From NCBI GenBank assembly GCA_001274695.2, contig LARU01000004.1, forward strand, positions 682,001-746,000: 64,000 nucleotides of DNA, written 5' to 3'. Every line of letters begins with the position of its first letter. The first letter of the stretch is position 1. The notes beneath the pieces are model-generated. The model had not been told where the DNA came from. It ran no database searches and worked only from the letters and a program-made list of their open reading frames with translations. Position numbers and translations under genes: made by a program. The DNA comes from Azoarcus sp. PA01 (GTDB lineage Bacteria > Pseudomonadota > Gammaproteobacteria > Burkholderiales > Rhodocyclaceae). Shown here one piece after another: positions 9,254 through 19,274 of the stretch.

Positions 9254-11749
9254 TCACGCCGACGCGCGCAGGCTCGCGAGCGGCGGACGCGCGAGCAGCT
9301 TGCGCGTGCCGAGCCAACCTCCCGCGACCACGCCGCCTGCGCCGATGATGATTGCGAACAGGATGGGCCACGGCGCCGGCACGTACGCCATCTTGAACAC
9401 GTAATGCGCAAGGGCCCAGCCGATCACCGTGGCTCCGACGCCCGCGAGCGCTCCGGCGACGCCGCCGAGGACGAGAAATTCGGCGAACAGCGCGCCCCGC
9501 ACCTGCCGGTTGCGCGCGCCGAGCGTGCGCAGTACCGCGAGTTCGTAGTCGCGCTCGTCGTGCGTCGATTGCAGCGCCGCATACAGCACGACGAACCCTG
9601 CCAGCACCGCGAAGCCGAACACGAACTGCACGATCAGCACCAGCTTGTCGGTCATCGAGCGGACCTGCTCGATGACCGCGCCGACATCGATGACTGACAG
9701 GTTCGGGAAACGGGCCACCAGGGCGGCCGTAAATGCGTGGCTGTCGGGGGGCAGACGAAAGCTCGTGATCAGGCTCGCCGGATCGTCTTCGAGCATGCCG
9801 GGCGCGGCGATGAAAAAGAAATTGACGCGCATCGAATTCCAGTCGAGCTCGCGCACGCTGGTGATCGGTGCCTCGACGAGGCGTCCGGCGATATCGAAGC
9901 GCACGCGGTCGCCGACCGCCAACCCGAAAGTCTCGGCGAGGCCTTTCTCGACCGAAAACTGGGCTTCGCGTTGATCGCCGTGCCAGCGCCCGTCCGTGAT
10001 CCGATTGCCGTCGGGAAGCATGGCGCCGTAACTCAGGTTGAACTCCCGTTCGGCGAGCCGTTTCGTGCGCTGATCGACGAAATCGTCCGGATCGACCGGC
10101 CGGTCGTTGATCGCGACGAGGCGCCCGCGGATCATCGGCATGATGTCGGGAGCAACGAGTCCGTGGTCGACGAAGAACGCCGCGAGCGCTTCGCGCTGAT
10201 CGGGCTGGATATTGATGATGAAGCGGTTCGGCGCGTCCGGCGGCGTCATCCCGCGCCAGTTCTCGAGCAGGTCCGCACGCACCAGCGTCAGCAGCAGAAG
10301 CGCCGTCAGCCCCAGACCGAGCGCGGTCGCCTGGATCACGCTGCCTGCCATGCGCCGCGCGAGCGACGCGAGGCCGTAGCGCCAGCCGCCATGGCGGATC
10401 GTGCGGCGGCCTTTCGAGCCGGCGATCGCATGCAACACGCCCCACGCCGCGAGCGCAAACAGGCCGAGCGCCGCCGCAAAACCGGCCGCGACCGTCGCGC
10501 CGAGCTTCAGGTCGCCGGCGATCCAGAAAATGATCGCGAGCAGCGCGCCGGCGCCGCACGCCCATGCAAGTCCGCTGACCGGCTCGACCACGCCCAGTTC
10601 ACGCCGCAGCACACGCAGCGTCGATACTTTCCCGAGGCGCAGCAGTTGCGGCAGCACGAAGCCGACGAGCAGCACCATGCCGACCGCGAGGCCATGCGCA
10701 AACGGCAGCAGCGACGGCGGCGGCAGCTCCGCTCCCATCACTTCGGCGAGCACGGCCGCGAGCCCGAATTGCACCGCCCAGCCGGCCACACCGCCGAGCG
10801 TCGCCGCGACGAGGCCGAAGAACACGAACTCGCCGACGACGATCCACAACACCTGCGCCTGGCGCGCGCCCAGGCAGCGCATCACCGCGCAGCCATCGAG
10901 ATGACGCTGCATGAAGCGGCGCGCCGCAAGGCCGACCGCGACCGCGGCGAGGATCACCGCGAGCAGCGCCGCGAGCCGCAGGAAGCGCTGCGCCTGGTCG
11001 AGCGCGCCACGCACCTCGGGGCGCGCATTCTCGATGCTTTCCACTGCCTGTCCGCGCCCGAGCCGCTGCCGCGCCCAGGGTTCGAAACCCGCGACGGCGT
11101 CCGGTTCGCCCGCCAGATGCAGCCGCCACGTCGCGCGGCTGCCGGCGATCAACAGGCCCGTTGCGGGCAGGTCCGCGGCGTTGAAGATCGCCCGCGGCAA
11201 CAGGCTGAAGAAATTCGCGCCGCGATCCGACTCGAACGTCACCATCGCGCCGACGCGGAACTCGAGCTGCCCGAGTCCAACCGTGTCGCCGACTGCGACG
11301 CCGAGCGCGGCGAAAAGCCGTTCGTCGAGCCAGACTTCGCCGCGCTGCGGCATTCGCTCGGCGACCGCATCCGGGCGGTTCGGACCAGGCGCGACGCGCA
11401 CGCTGCCGCGCAGCGGATAGTCCGCCTCGACCGCCTTGACGCCCGCAAGCTGGGCCGCCTCTGCGGTGCTCACCATGCTCGTGAATACCACTGTCTCGGC
11501 GGTCCGCAGGCCGCGCCGCCGTGCTTCGTCCGCAAACTGCTGGTCCCACGGCCGGTCGGCGCGCAGCAACAGGTCGCCTCCGAGCAACTGGTTCGCTTCG
11601 CGGTCGAGCCCGCGCGACACGCGGTCGGCAAGGAAACCGACGCTCGTCAGGCTCGCCACTGCGATGACGATCGCGAGGCCGAGCAGGAGCAACTCGCCCG
11701 CGCGCAGGTCGCGCAACATCATGCGCCACGCGAGCCGGATGGTTTTCAT
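9254..11749 (-). CDS. ABC transporter permease of the FtsX/YbbP type
   Basis: An 831-residue membrane protein. The start at MKTIRLAWRMMLRDLRAGE is chosen because the open frame further upstream overlaps the next gene. A first membrane segment (LLLLGLAIVIAVASL) precedes a periplasmic MacB-like domain. Three membrane segments follow near residues 260-400, then a second periplasmic domain and three C-terminal segments, which is the duplicated FtsX layout of YbbP. YbbP normally works with the ATPase YbbA to extract or move lipophilic substrates or lipoproteins. No ATPase gene lies beside it here, so the partner must be elsewhere. Confidence 0.9.
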   Translation of the reverse strand: MKTIRLAWRMMLRDLRAGELLLLGLAIVIAVASLTSVGFLADRVSRGLDREANQLLGGDLLLRADRPWDQQFADEARRRGLRTAETVVFTSMVSTAEAAQLAGVKAVEADYPLRGSVRVAPGPNRPDAVAERMPQRGEVWLDERLFAALGVAVGDTVGLGQLEFRVGAMVTFESDRGANFFSLLPRAIFNAADLPATGLLIAGSRATWRLHLAGEPDAVAGFEPWARQRLGRGQAVESIENARPEVRGALDQAQRFLRLAALLAVILAAVAVGLAARRFMQRHLDGCAVMRCLGARQAQVLWIVVGEFVFFGLVAATLGGVAGWAVQFGLAAVLAEVMGAELPPPSLLPFAHGLAVGMVLLVGFVLPQLLRLGKVSTLRVLRRELGVVEPVSGLAWACGAGALLAIIFWIAGDLKLGATVAAGFAAALGLFALAAWGVLHAIAGSKGRRTIRHGGWRYGLASLARRMAGSVIQATALGLGLTALLLLTLVRADLLENWRGMTPPDAPNRFIINIQPDQREALAAFFVDHGLVAPDIMPMIRGRLVAINDRPVDPDDFVDQRTKRLAEREFNLSYGAMLPDGNRITDGRWHGDQREAQFSVEKGLAETFGLAVGDRVRFDIAGRLVEAPITSVRELDWNSMRVNFFFIAAPGMLEDDPASLITSFRLPPDSHAFTAALVARFPNLSVIDVGAVIEQVRSMTDKLVLIVQFVFGFAVLAGFVVLYAALQSTHDERDYELAVLRTLGARNRQVRGALFAEFLVLGGVAGALAGVGATVIGWALAHYVFKMAYVPAPWPILFAIIIGAGGVVAGGWLGTRKLLARPPLASLRASA

Positions 11750-11777
11750 GTCGACCGCAGAATCCTGTCGCGCACGC

Positions 11778-12950
11778 TCATCGCGCCGGCGCGAGTACCT
11801 TGCGCACCAGTTCGACCCAGTACGCGACGCCGGTCGCGATGATGTCGTCGTTGAAATCGTAAGTCGGGTTGTGCAGCATGCACCCGCCTTCGCCCTCGCC
11901 GTTGCCGATCCAGACATAGCAGCCGGGCTTGCGCTGCAGGAAGTACGCGAAGTCTTCCGCTCCCATGCTCGGACGGGTATCGGTCGCGACATTCGCCGAG
12001 CCGACCAGTTCGCTCGCCACTTCCGCACAGAGGGCAGCTTCGGCCGCGCTGTTTATCGTCGGCGGATAGCCGCGGCGATAATCCAGCCTGACTTCGACAT
12101 CGAACGCCGCGGCGACGCCGTCGCAGATGCGCTGCAGCGCCGATTCGACCCGACCCTGCACGATTTCGCTGAAGGCACGCACGGTACCGCCCAGCTGGGC
12201 GCGGTCAGGAATGACGTTGTACGCCTCGCCGGCATTGAACCGCGTGACGGACACCACTGCCGAATCGATCGGATCGAGCGTACGGCTGACGATCGTCTGG
12301 ATCGCCTGCACCAGCGCCGCGCCTGCGGTCACCGGGTCGGCGCCCAGATGAGGCATCGCCGCGTGGGCGCCGTGACCGCGCACGTCGATGTCGAAACGGT
12401 CGGCGCTCGCCATGACCGGGCCGCTGCGCACACCGAACTGTCCGGCCGGCATGCCGGGCCAGTTGTGCATGCCGAAAACCGACTCCATCGGAAAACGGTC
12501 GAACAGGCCGTCCTCGATCATCGCCAGCCCGCCTCCTTCGCCTTCCTCGGCAGGCTGGAAAATCAGATACACAGTGCCGTCGAAGTCGCGTCGCGCCGCG
12601 AGCGCGTCGGCCGCGCCGAGCAGCATCGTCGCATGGCCGTCATGCCCGCACGCATGCATGCACCCTTCGTGCACGGAACGGTGCGCGAACGCGTTGCGCT
12701 CCTGCATCGGCAGCGCATCGATATCGGCGCGCAGGCCGATCGCCCGCAGGCTGCGTCCGCCGCGCACGACGCCGACGACTCCGGTCCTGCCGAGGCCGCG
12801 GTGGACTTCGATGCCCGCGGCTTCGAGATGGCGCGCGATCAGCTCGGCGGTACGGTGTTCGGCGAACGCGAGTTCGGGATGGGCGTGGAGGTCGCGGCGT
12901 ATCTCGGTGAGTTTCGCGAGACGGGGCCGGATGGATTCGATGACGCTCAT
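11778..12950 (-). CDS. M20 family amidohydrolase (hippurate hydrolase/N-acyl amino acid amidohydrolase type)
   Basis: A 390-residue metallopeptidase. The start at MSVIESIRPRL has an AAGGGGGC ribosome site. Metal and catalytic motifs are ACGHDGHATML near residue 100, QPAEEGEGGG near 130 and GAEDFAYFLQ near 350. The family hydrolyses N-acyl amino acids, hippurate (benzoylglycine) among them. Hippurate cleavage would suit an aromatic degrader, but the exact substrate cannot be read from sequence. The gene is 28 bp upstream of the FtsX-type permease on the same strand, so they may form a transcript. Confidence 0.92.
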   Translation of the reverse strand: MSVIESIRPRLAKLTEIRRDLHAHPELAFAEHRTAELIARHLEAAGIEVHRGLGRTGVVGVVRGGRSLRAIGLRADIDALPMQERNAFAHRSVHEGCMHACGHDGHATMLLGAADALAARRDFDGTVYLIFQPAEEGEGGGLAMIEDGLFDRFPMESVFGMHNWPGMPAGQFGVRSGPVMASADRFDIDVRGHGAHAAMPHLGADPVTAGAALVQAIQTIVSRTLDPIDSAVVSVTRFNAGEAYNVIPDRAQLGGTVRAFSEIVQGRVESALQRICDGVAAAFDVEVRLDYRRGYPPTINSAAEAALCAEVASELVGSANVATDTRPSMGAEDFAYFLQRKPGCYVWIGNGEGEGGCMLHNPTYDFNDDIIATGVAYWVELVRKVLAPAR

Positions 12951-13070
12951 GTCTGCCCCCTTGTGAATCGGGTTTCGGTGACGTTGTGCGAAAACATCGA
13001 GTGTAATGATCCTGACGCCGGCCGTCGAACCGGGCGAGGGCTGCGCGACCGCAGCGACGAATTGCTTTCC

Positions 13071-13105
13071 TTCCACGGGGACGGCGAGCCGCCTTCCCCG
13101 TGGAA
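13071..13105. terminator. Strong hairpin downstream of gdhA
   Basis: Arms of 11 bases (13071-13081 and 13095-13105) are perfectly complementary, with a GC-rich inner part. It sits 28 bp past the gdhA stop codon, between gdhA and the M20 gene. There is no clear T-run on either side, so termination is plausible but not proven. Confidence 0.45.
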
Positions 13106-13132
13106 AATGTCGCAGCTTTCGTTACGAAGGCC

Positions 13133-14476
13133 TCAGATGACGCCCTGCGCGAGCATCGCGTCGGCGACCTTGACGAAGCCGGCAACGTTCGCGCCGTCGG
13201 AGTAATTCACCGAACCGTCGGGCTTGCTGCCGTACTGCAGGCACATGCGGTGAATCCCCTGCATGATCTCGAGCAGGCGCGCATCGACCTCTTCGCGGGT
13301 CCACGACAGCCGCATCGCGTTCTGGCTCATCTCCAGCCCCGAAGTGGCGACGCCGCCGGCGTTGCTCGCCTTGCCCGGCGCATACAGCACGCCGTTCTTC
13401 TCGAACACGCGCACCGCAGCCGCATTGCACGGCATGTTCGCGCCTTCGGCGACGCACTTGACGCCGTTGCGCACGAGCACCGCGGCGTCGTCACCGTCGA
13501 CCTCGTTCTGCGTCGCGCACGGGAACGCCACGTCGACCGGGACGTGCCACGGCCGCTTGCCGGGCTCGAAATGCAGGCCGAGGCGCTCGGCGTATTCGCT
13601 GACGCGACCGTAATGCACGTTCTTGACGTCCATCAGCACCGCGAGCTTTTCGGGCGTGAAGCCCGCCTCGTCGATGACCGTGCCGCTCGAGTCGGACGCG
13701 GTGATGACTTTCGCGCCGAGCGCCATCGCCTTCTCGATGCCGTACTGCGCGACGTTGCCCGAGCCCGAGACCGAAACCGTCATGCCCGCCATCGTCTGCC
13801 CCGCGTGACGCAGCATCTCCTCGGCGAAATACACCATGCCGTAACCGGTTGCCTCCGGACGGATCAGCGAGCCGCCAAAGCTCAGCCCTTTGCCCGTGAA
13901 CACGCAGCTCGCCTTGTTCGACAGCTTCTTCATCATCCCGGCCATGAAGCCGACCTCGCGCCCGCCGACCCCGATATCGCCCGCCGGCACGTCCGTGTCA
14001 GCGCCGATATGACGGTACAGCTCGGTGATGAAAGCCTGACAGAAGCGCATCACCTCGCCCGGGCTGCGACCTTTCGGATCGAAATCCGACCCGCCCTTGC
14101 CGCCGCCCATCGGCAGCGTCGTCAGCGCGTTCTTGAAAGTCTGCTCGAACGCGAGGAACTTCAGCACCGACAGGTTCACCGACGGGTGGAAACGCAGTCC
14201 GCCCTTGAAAGGCCCGATCGCCGAGCTGTGCTGGATGCGGTAGCCGCGGTTGACCTGCACTTCGCCGCGGTCGTCGACCCACGACACCCGGAACTGGATC
14301 GCGCGCTCCGGCTCGACGAGGCGGTCGAGCAGGCCGTGTTCAGCATAGCGCGGATGTTCGGTGATGAACGGCACGAGGCTTTCCATGACCTCGGCGACCG
14401 CCTGGATGAACTCGGGCTGACCGGGATTGCGTTGTTCTACGTGAGAGAGGAACTCTTCAAGGGACTGATAGCGCAT
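13133..14476 (-). CDS. gdhA: NADP-specific glutamate dehydrogenase
   Basis: A 447-residue enzyme of normal length that forms glutamate from 2-oxoglutarate and ammonium. The start MRYQSLEEFLSHVEQ is preceded by AAAGG. The signature PMGGGKGGSDFDPKG carries the catalytic lysines near residue 115, and FCQAFITELYRHIG and VSGSGNVAQYGIEKA (nucleotide-binding glycines) follow. Sequence style is that of the hexameric assimilatory type. The upstream leader holds a CCCGCG-CTT-CGCGGG hairpin. The gene stands alone on its strand between the ankyrin gene and the M20 gene. Confidence 0.97.
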   Translation of the reverse strand: MRYQSLEEFLSHVEQRNPGQPEFIQAVAEVMESLVPFITEHPRYAEHGLLDRLVEPERAIQFRVSWVDDRGEVQVNRGYRIQHSSAIGPFKGGLRFHPSVNLSVLKFLAFEQTFKNALTTLPMGGGKGGSDFDPKGRSPGEVMRFCQAFITELYRHIGADTDVPAGDIGVGGREVGFMAGMMKKLSNKASCVFTGKGLSFGGSLIRPEATGYGMVYFAEEMLRHAGQTMAGMTVSVSGSGNVAQYGIEKAMALGAKVITASDSSGTVIDEAGFTPEKLAVLMDVKNVHYGRVSEYAERLGLHFEPGKRPWHVPVDVAFPCATQNEVDGDDAAVLVRNGVKCVAEGANMPCNAAAVRVFEKNGVLYAPGKASNAGGVATSGLEMSQNAMRLSWTREEVDARLLEIMQGIHRMCLQYGSKPDGSVNYSDGANVAGFVKVADAMLAQGVI

Positions 14477-14632
14477 TGCATTGACCTTTGGCAGGAAGGT
14501 GACCGGACACCCGCGAAGCGCGGGCGGACGAGGATTTTCCTTGAACTCGCCGTTTCCTGCACTATTTTTGTGCCTCACGCGCACCATTCCGGTTCATTCG
14601 CGGTTTTCATCGCGACCGCACCGCACCCACCC

Positions 14633-15304
14633 CTACCTGGTCTCGCGCCGCATCCCCGGCGACGCCTTCGCGCGCCTGCTGCGCTCGGTTCGTACCAGCT
14701 CGGCGATGTCGGTGTTGCCGTTGGCCTGCGCCCAGCTGTCGACCGTGAAGCCCGCGTCGTTCTTCTGGTCGAGATCGACGTCCGTGCGCAGCAGCCGGCG
14801 CACGACGTCGATGTGGCCGTTGCGCGCCGCGAGCATCAGCGCGTTCGATTGGTTCGGCGCCAGCGCATTGACGTCCGCGCCTTGCGCGAGCAGGCGTTCG
14901 AGGATCGCGACACGGCCTTCGAAAGCGGCGTACATCAGCGGCGTCCAGCCGTCATGATTGACCGGAGCGCCGGCATCGAGGAGCACATCGACGACATCGT
15001 CATGGCCCTTGAGCACCGCCATCATCAACGCCGAATCCCCCGCCGCGTTGCGTTGGCCGAGCTTCGGCCGGAATTCGAGAAGCGCCGCGACGGTGTCCGC
15101 GTGGCCTTCGCGCGCCGCGAGGATCAACAGCGTATTGCCCTGTTCATCGACGGTGTTCGGATCGAGCCCGCGGCTGAGCAGCTGTACCAGCGGCCGGGTT
15201 TCGCCGAGCCGCGCGGCGTTCAGCGAATCTTCGTAGCTGCTGGCCAGGACGGATGCGCTGCCGAGCGCGACGGCAAGCAGTGCGGCAAGGATCGTTCGCT
15301 TCAT
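14633..15304 (-). CDS. Periplasmic ankyrin-repeat protein
   Basis: A 223-residue protein with a signal peptide (MKRTILAALLAVALGSASVLAS) and about five ankyrin repeats, seen as recurring G-T-L-x-x-A-A-x-x-G-H units (TLLILAAREGHADTV, ALMMAVLKGHDDVV, PLMYAAFEGRVAIL, ALMLAARNGHIDVV). Ankyrin repeats bind partner proteins; the partner is unknown. It starts 4 bp after the tatD stop codon, so the two genes are almost certainly cotranscribed. The start ATG is fixed by the signal peptide. Confidence 0.92.
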   Translation of the reverse strand: MKRTILAALLAVALGSASVLASSYEDSLNAARLGETRPLVQLLSRGLDPNTVDEQGNTLLILAAREGHADTVAALLEFRPKLGQRNAAGDSALMMAVLKGHDDVVDVLLDAGAPVNHDGWTPLMYAAFEGRVAILERLLAQGADVNALAPNQSNALMLAARNGHIDVVRRLLRTDVDLDQKNDAGFTVDSWAQANGNTDIAELVRTERSRRAKASPGMRRETR

Positions 15305-15308
15305 GGGA

Positions 15309-16082
15309 TCAGGATCTCCGGGCGTGGCGGAACAGGCGGAAGAAATTTTCGGTCGTCGCCGCAGCGATGCGCTCCAGCGGCTCGTTGCGCAGGCGCGCGA
15401 TCTCTTCGGCGACATGCACCACCCAGGCGGGTTCATTCGTCTTGCCGCGGTGCGGCACCGGCGCGAGATACGGCGCATCGGTTTCGATCAGCAGGCGATC
15501 GAGCGGAACGTACTGCGCGACCGCCTTGAGATCGGTCGCGTTCCTGAACGTGACGATGCCGGAGAAGGAAATGTAGAAGCCGAGGTCGAGCGCCGCTTCG
15601 GCGACCTCGCGCGTCTCGGTGAAGCAGTGCATGACACCGCCCACCCCGGCGGCATCTTCTTCACGCATCAGGCGCAGCGTATCGGCCGCGGCGGAGCGAG
15701 TATGGATGATCAGCGGCTTGCCGCAGGCGCGCGCAGCACGAATGTGGGTGCGAAAGCGCGCCCGCTGCCATTCCGGAGCGTCTTTCTGCCAGTGGTAATC
15801 GAGGCCCGTCTCGCCGATCGCGACGACTTTCGGGTGATCGGCGAGCGTGCCGAGGCGCGCCGCGTCGGGCTCCTCGACGTCGTCGTTGTCGGGATGAACG
15901 CCGGCCGAGGCGAAGAGATTCGCATGACGCTCGGTGAGCGCCAGCACCCGCGGGAAGTCTTCGAGCTTCACGCTGACGCACAGCGCGTGACCGACGCGAT
16001 TCGCCGCCATTGCCGCGAGCACGGCGTCTTCACGCGCGGCCAGGTCGGGAAAATCGAGATGACAGTGTGAATCGACGAACAT
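15309..16082 (-). CDS. TatD family metal-dependent hydrolase
   Basis: A 257-residue metal-dependent DNase/hydrolase of the amidohydrolase superfamily. Metal ligands are seen in DSHCHLDF at the N-terminus, GETGLDYHW near residue 90, IHTRSA near 125, MHCFTE near 155 and ETDAPYLAP near 205. It belongs to the mltG-tmk-holB-pilZ-tatD run common in betaproteobacteria; the PilZ gene lies just upstream. Family members (TatD, YcfH, YjjV) act as 3'-5' DNases or have less defined roles. Confidence 0.95.
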   Translation of the reverse strand: MFVDSHCHLDFPDLAAREDAVLAAMAANRVGHALCVSVKLEDFPRVLALTERHANLFASAGVHPDNDDVEEPDAARLGTLADHPKVVAIGETGLDYHWQKDAPEWQRARFRTHIRAARACGKPLIIHTRSAAADTLRLMREEDAAGVGGVMHCFTETREVAEAALDLGFYISFSGIVTFRNATDLKAVAQYVPLDRLLIETDAPYLAPVPHRGKTNEPAWVVHVAEEIARLRNEPLERIAAATTENFFRLFRHARRS

Positions 16083-16115
16083 GGAATCGACGAACCTCGG
16101 GGAAACCGGGCGGAA

Positions 16116-16478
16116 TCAAAGGGTGTGGGTCGGACGACTGGAACCGAGGTGTCCGGCGAGGATCTGCTCGATGCGCCCGCGCAGCGCGCGTCCCGAATCG
16201 TCGGCGCTGAAATGCACGCCGATCCCCTGCGTGCGGCCGCCCTGGGCGTCAGGCGGCGTAATCCATACGACGGTCCCCGCGACCGGGTGCTTCGTCGGAT
16301 CGTCCATCAGTTGCAGCAGCATGAACACCTCGTCGCCGATCTGATGCGGCCGCGGCGTCGGCACGAAAATGCCGCCGTTCGCGAGGAACGGCATATACGC
16401 GGCGTACAGCGCGGATTTCGAGTTGATGTTCAGCGACAACACGCTCGGACGTGCAGCGCTCGGTTTGCTTTCGCTCAT
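16116..16478 (-). CDS. pilZ: PilZ-domain protein
   Basis: A 120-residue single-domain protein of the type IV pilus PilZ family, as in Pseudomonas PilZ. Sequence cues are LSLNINSKSALYAAYMPFLANGG, then VAGTVVWITPP and GIGVHFSAD. The canonical RxxxR c-di-GMP-binding motif is not seen, as expected for PilZ proper, which does not bind the nucleotide. Its stop region overlaps the holB stop by 4 bp in the same direction (ATGA-type junction at 16475-16478), so it is translationally coupled to holB. Likely role: pilus biogenesis or twitching. Confidence 0.9.
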   Translation of the reverse strand: MSESKPSAARPSVLSLNINSKSALYAAYMPFLANGGIFVPTPRPHQIGDEVFMLLQLMDDPTKHPVAGTVVWITPPDAQGGRTQGIGVHFSADDSGRALRGRIEQILAGHLGSSRPTHTL

Positions 16479-17536
16479 GATGACGGTCCGGCCAGCGCAC
16501 GTACATAGCGCAACAGCATGTCTTCGAGCATCAGTCGGGCATTCAGCGGATGCTGGGCAACCCGGCGAATCCGGGCGAGCTCATTGTAGCAGTTCAACAC
16601 TGCGGCGACGGTCGAGCGCTGCGCCAGCGCGCGCACGACGCCTTCCTCGCGGGGAAAAAACCGTACGCGACCGCCGAGGCGCAGCGACGCGAGATCGGTC
16701 ACCCAGCGCTGCATCCACTCGACCAGCTGCACGACACCGAAACCGGCAGCGAGCGCTTCCTTGGATTTCAGCCAGGTTTCCCACTGACCGGCGAGCTGGA
16801 GCGGATCGGTCGCGGGCAATTGCGCCACGTCGCGCACGAAACGGCCCAGCAGTGCGCCGGCGCCCTGTCCGGCCAAGCGCTGCGCGGCCAGCGGCATGCC
16901 GCCGGTCAGGGCGAGCAGCTCCGCGGCCGGCGCATCGTGCGTGCCGAGCCACTGCCCGACCACGTCCGCGGCGGGCCGCGAAAAGCTCCACTGCTGGCAG
17001 CGGCTGCGGATCGTCGGCAGCAGGCGGCGCGGCGCCGAGGACACGAGCACGAACAGGCAACCGGCGGGAGGCTCTTCGAGCAGCTTCAGCAGCGCGTTCG
17101 CGGTATACGGGTTCATCGCGTCGGCCGGATCGACGACGATGACGCGCCGCCCGCTCTGGTGGCCGGTCACCGAAAGCGACTGCTGCAGCTCGCGGATCTG
17201 CTCGATGACGATCTGCGTGGATTTCTTCTTTGCCACCCCGGCGTCGCGTTCCCCGCCTTCCCGGCCCTCGTCGCCGTCGCCGCCTTCCCTGTCGGCAGCC
17301 GGCACGATCATGAAGAGGTCGGGGTGGTTGCCCGAGCGGCGCAGCTGACAGGTCGTGCACTGGTCGCACGCGAGGCCGTCGGCGCGCGGCGTCGCACACA
17401 ACAGGCGCGCCGCCAATGCGTCGGCGAGATCGCGCTTGCCGAGTCCCGCCGGGCCGACGAACAGCAGCGCGTGCGGCAGGCGTTCGTCGAGCGCGACGAG
17501 CCGCTGCCAGGTTTGCTGCAGCCACGGGTGCATCAT
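16475..17536 (-). CDS. holB: DNA polymerase III delta' subunit
   Basis: A 353-residue clamp-loader subunit. The N-terminus [10 protein letters not shown] is typical. A P-loop GPAGLGK lies near residue 30, and the zinc module [17 protein letters not shown] near 65. The DEAD-like segment reads [25 protein letters not shown]. The start ATG overlaps the tmk stop codon as ATGA, and its end overlaps the pilZ start, so three genes are tightly coupled. It loads the sliding clamp together with the gamma/tau and delta subunits. Confidence 0.95.
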   Translation of the reverse strand: MMHPWLQQTWQRLVALDERLPHALLFVGPAGLGKRDLADALAARLLCATPRADGLACDQCTTCQLRRSGNHPDLFMIVPAADREGGDGDEGREGGERDAGVAKKKSTQIVIEQIRELQQSLSVTGHQSGRRVIVVDPADAMNPYTANALLKLLEEPPAGCLFVLVSSAPRRLLPTIRSRCQQWSFSRPAADVVGQWLGTHDAPAAELLALTGGMPLAAQRLAGQGAGALLGRFVRDVAQLPATDPLQLAGQWETWLKSKEALAAGFGVVQLVEWMQRWVTDLASLRLGGRVRFFPREEGVVRALAQRSTVAAVLNCYNELARIRRVAQHPLNARLMLEDMLLRYVRALAGPSS

Positions 17537-18164
17537 CGCAGGCAACACTCCTCGACGATCGCCTCGACCTCGGCGCGGATCGATTCGGGCGTGCGCCCGG
17601 CATCGACGATGCGTATGCGCGCGGGCGCGATGCGCGCCCGTTCGAGGTACGCGGCACGCACCCGCTCGAAGAAATCGCGCTGCTCGCGCTCGAAGCGGTC
17701 GGGTTGCGCGCCGCCCCTCGCGAGCCGCGCAGCGGCGACTTCCGGCGGCAGATCGAAGACGAGCGTCAGGTCGGGCTGGAAGCCCGGATGCACCCACGCT
17801 TCGAGCGCTGCGAATTTCGCCGGGTCGAGGCCGCGGCCGCCGACCTGGTACGCATAGGTGGCATCCGAAAAGCGGTCCGACACGACCCAACGCCCGGCCG
17901 CGAGTGCCGGCAGGATGCGCGCGGCAAGATGCTCGCGGCGCGCGGCGAACATCAGCATCGCTTCGGTTTCGAGGTGCATCGGTTCGTGCAGCAGCAGCTC
18001 GCGCAAGCGCTCGCCGAGCGCGGTGCCCCGGGCTCGCGGGTCTGTTCGACGCACAGTCCGCGCGCCTCAAGGAGCGCGACGACGGCCGCGATCTGGCTGC
18101 TCTTGCCCGCCCCGTCTATGCCTTCGAACGTGATGAAACGTGCCGGCGCCTGCGATCCGCTCAA
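17533..18164 (-). CDS. tmk: Thymidylate kinase, frame broken by a 1-base deletion
   Basis: Two frames together encode a complete thymidylate kinase of 210 residues. The 5' part (from 18164) gives [15 protein letters not shown], the P-loop, up to TREPG. The 3' part continues as [13 protein letters not shown], then [12 protein letters not shown] and [10 protein letters not shown] (lid). The break is at the C-run 18026-18029: five C instead of four would restore TREPGGTALGE. The start is TTG, overlapping the mltG stop (TTGA); no ATG is available nearby. tmk is essential for dTTP supply, so a real null is unlikely unless another kinase exists. A sequencing error is the simplest reading. Confidence 0.9.
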
Positions 18165-19162
18165 CTTCCTGTTCTCCGCTGATATTGAGTCACGGCCTTG
18201 TTATGGTCATTCAGATTCGTCGAAAACTCGCTCGTGCCGTCACCGCGTGAGACGAAATAAAGATAATCGGTCGTCGCCGGCCTGACCGCGGCAATCAGCG
18301 CGTCGAGTCCCGGCATCGCGATCGGGGTCGGCGGAAGTCCGCTGCGCGTATAGGTGTTGTACGCGTGATCGGTTTCGAGGTCGCGCTTGCGCAGATTCCC
18401 GTCGAACGCGCTGCCCTGGCCATAGATCACCGTCGGATCGGTCTGCAAACGCATGCCGCTGCGCAGGCGGTTGATGAACACCGACGCGATCAGCGCGCGA
18501 TCTTCCGCGCGGCCGGTTTCCTTCTCGACGATCGACGCGAGGATCAGCGCTTCGTACGGCGACGCGAGCGGCAGATCGGAGTTTCGCGCCTCCCACACCT
18601 GCGCGAGCCGCTCGTGCATCGCCCGATACGAGCGGGCGAGCAGCGCCAGCGCGCTCGACTGCTTGTCGAAAAGATAGGTATCGGGAAAGAACAGCCCTTC
18701 GGGGTGGGATTCGGTCGCACCGACGCGCTGCAGGATCTCCGCCTCCGACAGGCCCACGGTGTCCTGGATCAGCTCGGCGTTTGCTTCGAGCGCGGCCCGC
18801 ACCTGGCTGAAATTCCACCCCTCGACGAGGCGCAGTTGAGCCTGCGAGACATCGCCGCTCGACAGCTTGAGGATCAGCAGCCACGGCGTGATCCCGGTGT
18901 GGACCTCGTAGCTGCCCGCCAGAATGCGGTCGGCCTTGCCCGTGAGCCGCGCAATCCAGTACAGCACGCGCGGATCGATATCGACACCCGCGTCGGCGAT
19001 CGCCGCAGCCGCTTCGCGCATCGTAAACCCGCGCTGCACCGTGAAGTCGACGACCGGCCGGGCGAGCGGCAGCGGACGCGTGACATACCACCACGCAGCG
19101 GAGAGACCCGCTGCAGCGCCGAGTGCGACGACGAGAAACAATCGGAGGAGCAGCGACTTCAT
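18161..19162 (-). CDS. mltG: Endolytic murein transglycosylase MltG
   Basis: A 333-residue YceG/MltG protein. One N-terminal membrane segment ([22 protein letters not shown]) anchors it, a LysM-like part follows, and the catalytic region carries [14 protein letters not shown] with the catalytic Glu near residue 220, then [10 protein letters not shown]. It cleaves nascent glycan strands and sets their length at the inner membrane. It starts the run mltG-tmk-holB-pilZ-tatD and is divergent from ygfZ across 112 bp. Confidence 0.96.
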   Translation of the reverse strand: MKSLLLRLFLVVALGAAAGLSAAWWYVTRPLPLARPVVDFTVQRGFTMREAAAAIADAGVDIDPRVLYWIARLTGKADRILAGSYEVHTGITPWLLILKLSSGDVSQAQLRLVEGWNFSQVRAALEANAELIQDTVGLSEAEILQRVGATESHPEGLFFPDTYLFDKQSSALALLARSYRAMHERLAQVWEARNSDLPLASPYEALILASIVEKETGRAEDRALIASVFINRLRSGMRLQTDPTVIYGQGSAFDGNLRKRDLETDHAYNTYTRSGLPPTPIAMPGLDALIAAVRPATTDYLYFVSRGDGTSEFSTNLNDHNKAVTQYQRRTGS

Positions 19163-19234
19163 GCGATAGTGAAATAATTGAACTTCGGCGTGTCGGAGGC
19201 GATGCGCCGGCGACCGCTTGGGGCGGGCGGACCC

Positions 19235-19240
19235 TATAAT
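19235..19240 (+). promoter_or_regulatory. Consensus -10 box for ygfZ
   Basis: A perfect TATAAT lies 35 bp before the ygfZ start codon in the mltG/ygfZ divergent region. No good -35 is present at 16-18 bp (the hexamer there is GACCGC), so assignment as a promoter rests on the -10 alone. Confidence 0.4.
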
Positions 19241-19274
19241 ACTTCATCGCATTCTCCGACTCCGGCTTAACGAC

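Noticed and set aside
9737..11842. 701-codon open frame antisense to the FtsX-type permease
   Set aside because: No hydrophobic or catalytic pattern; the opposite strand has clear membrane segments.
13100..15529. 809-codon open frame antisense to gdhA and the ankyrin gene
   Set aside because: It spans two well-supported genes and has no protein-like features.
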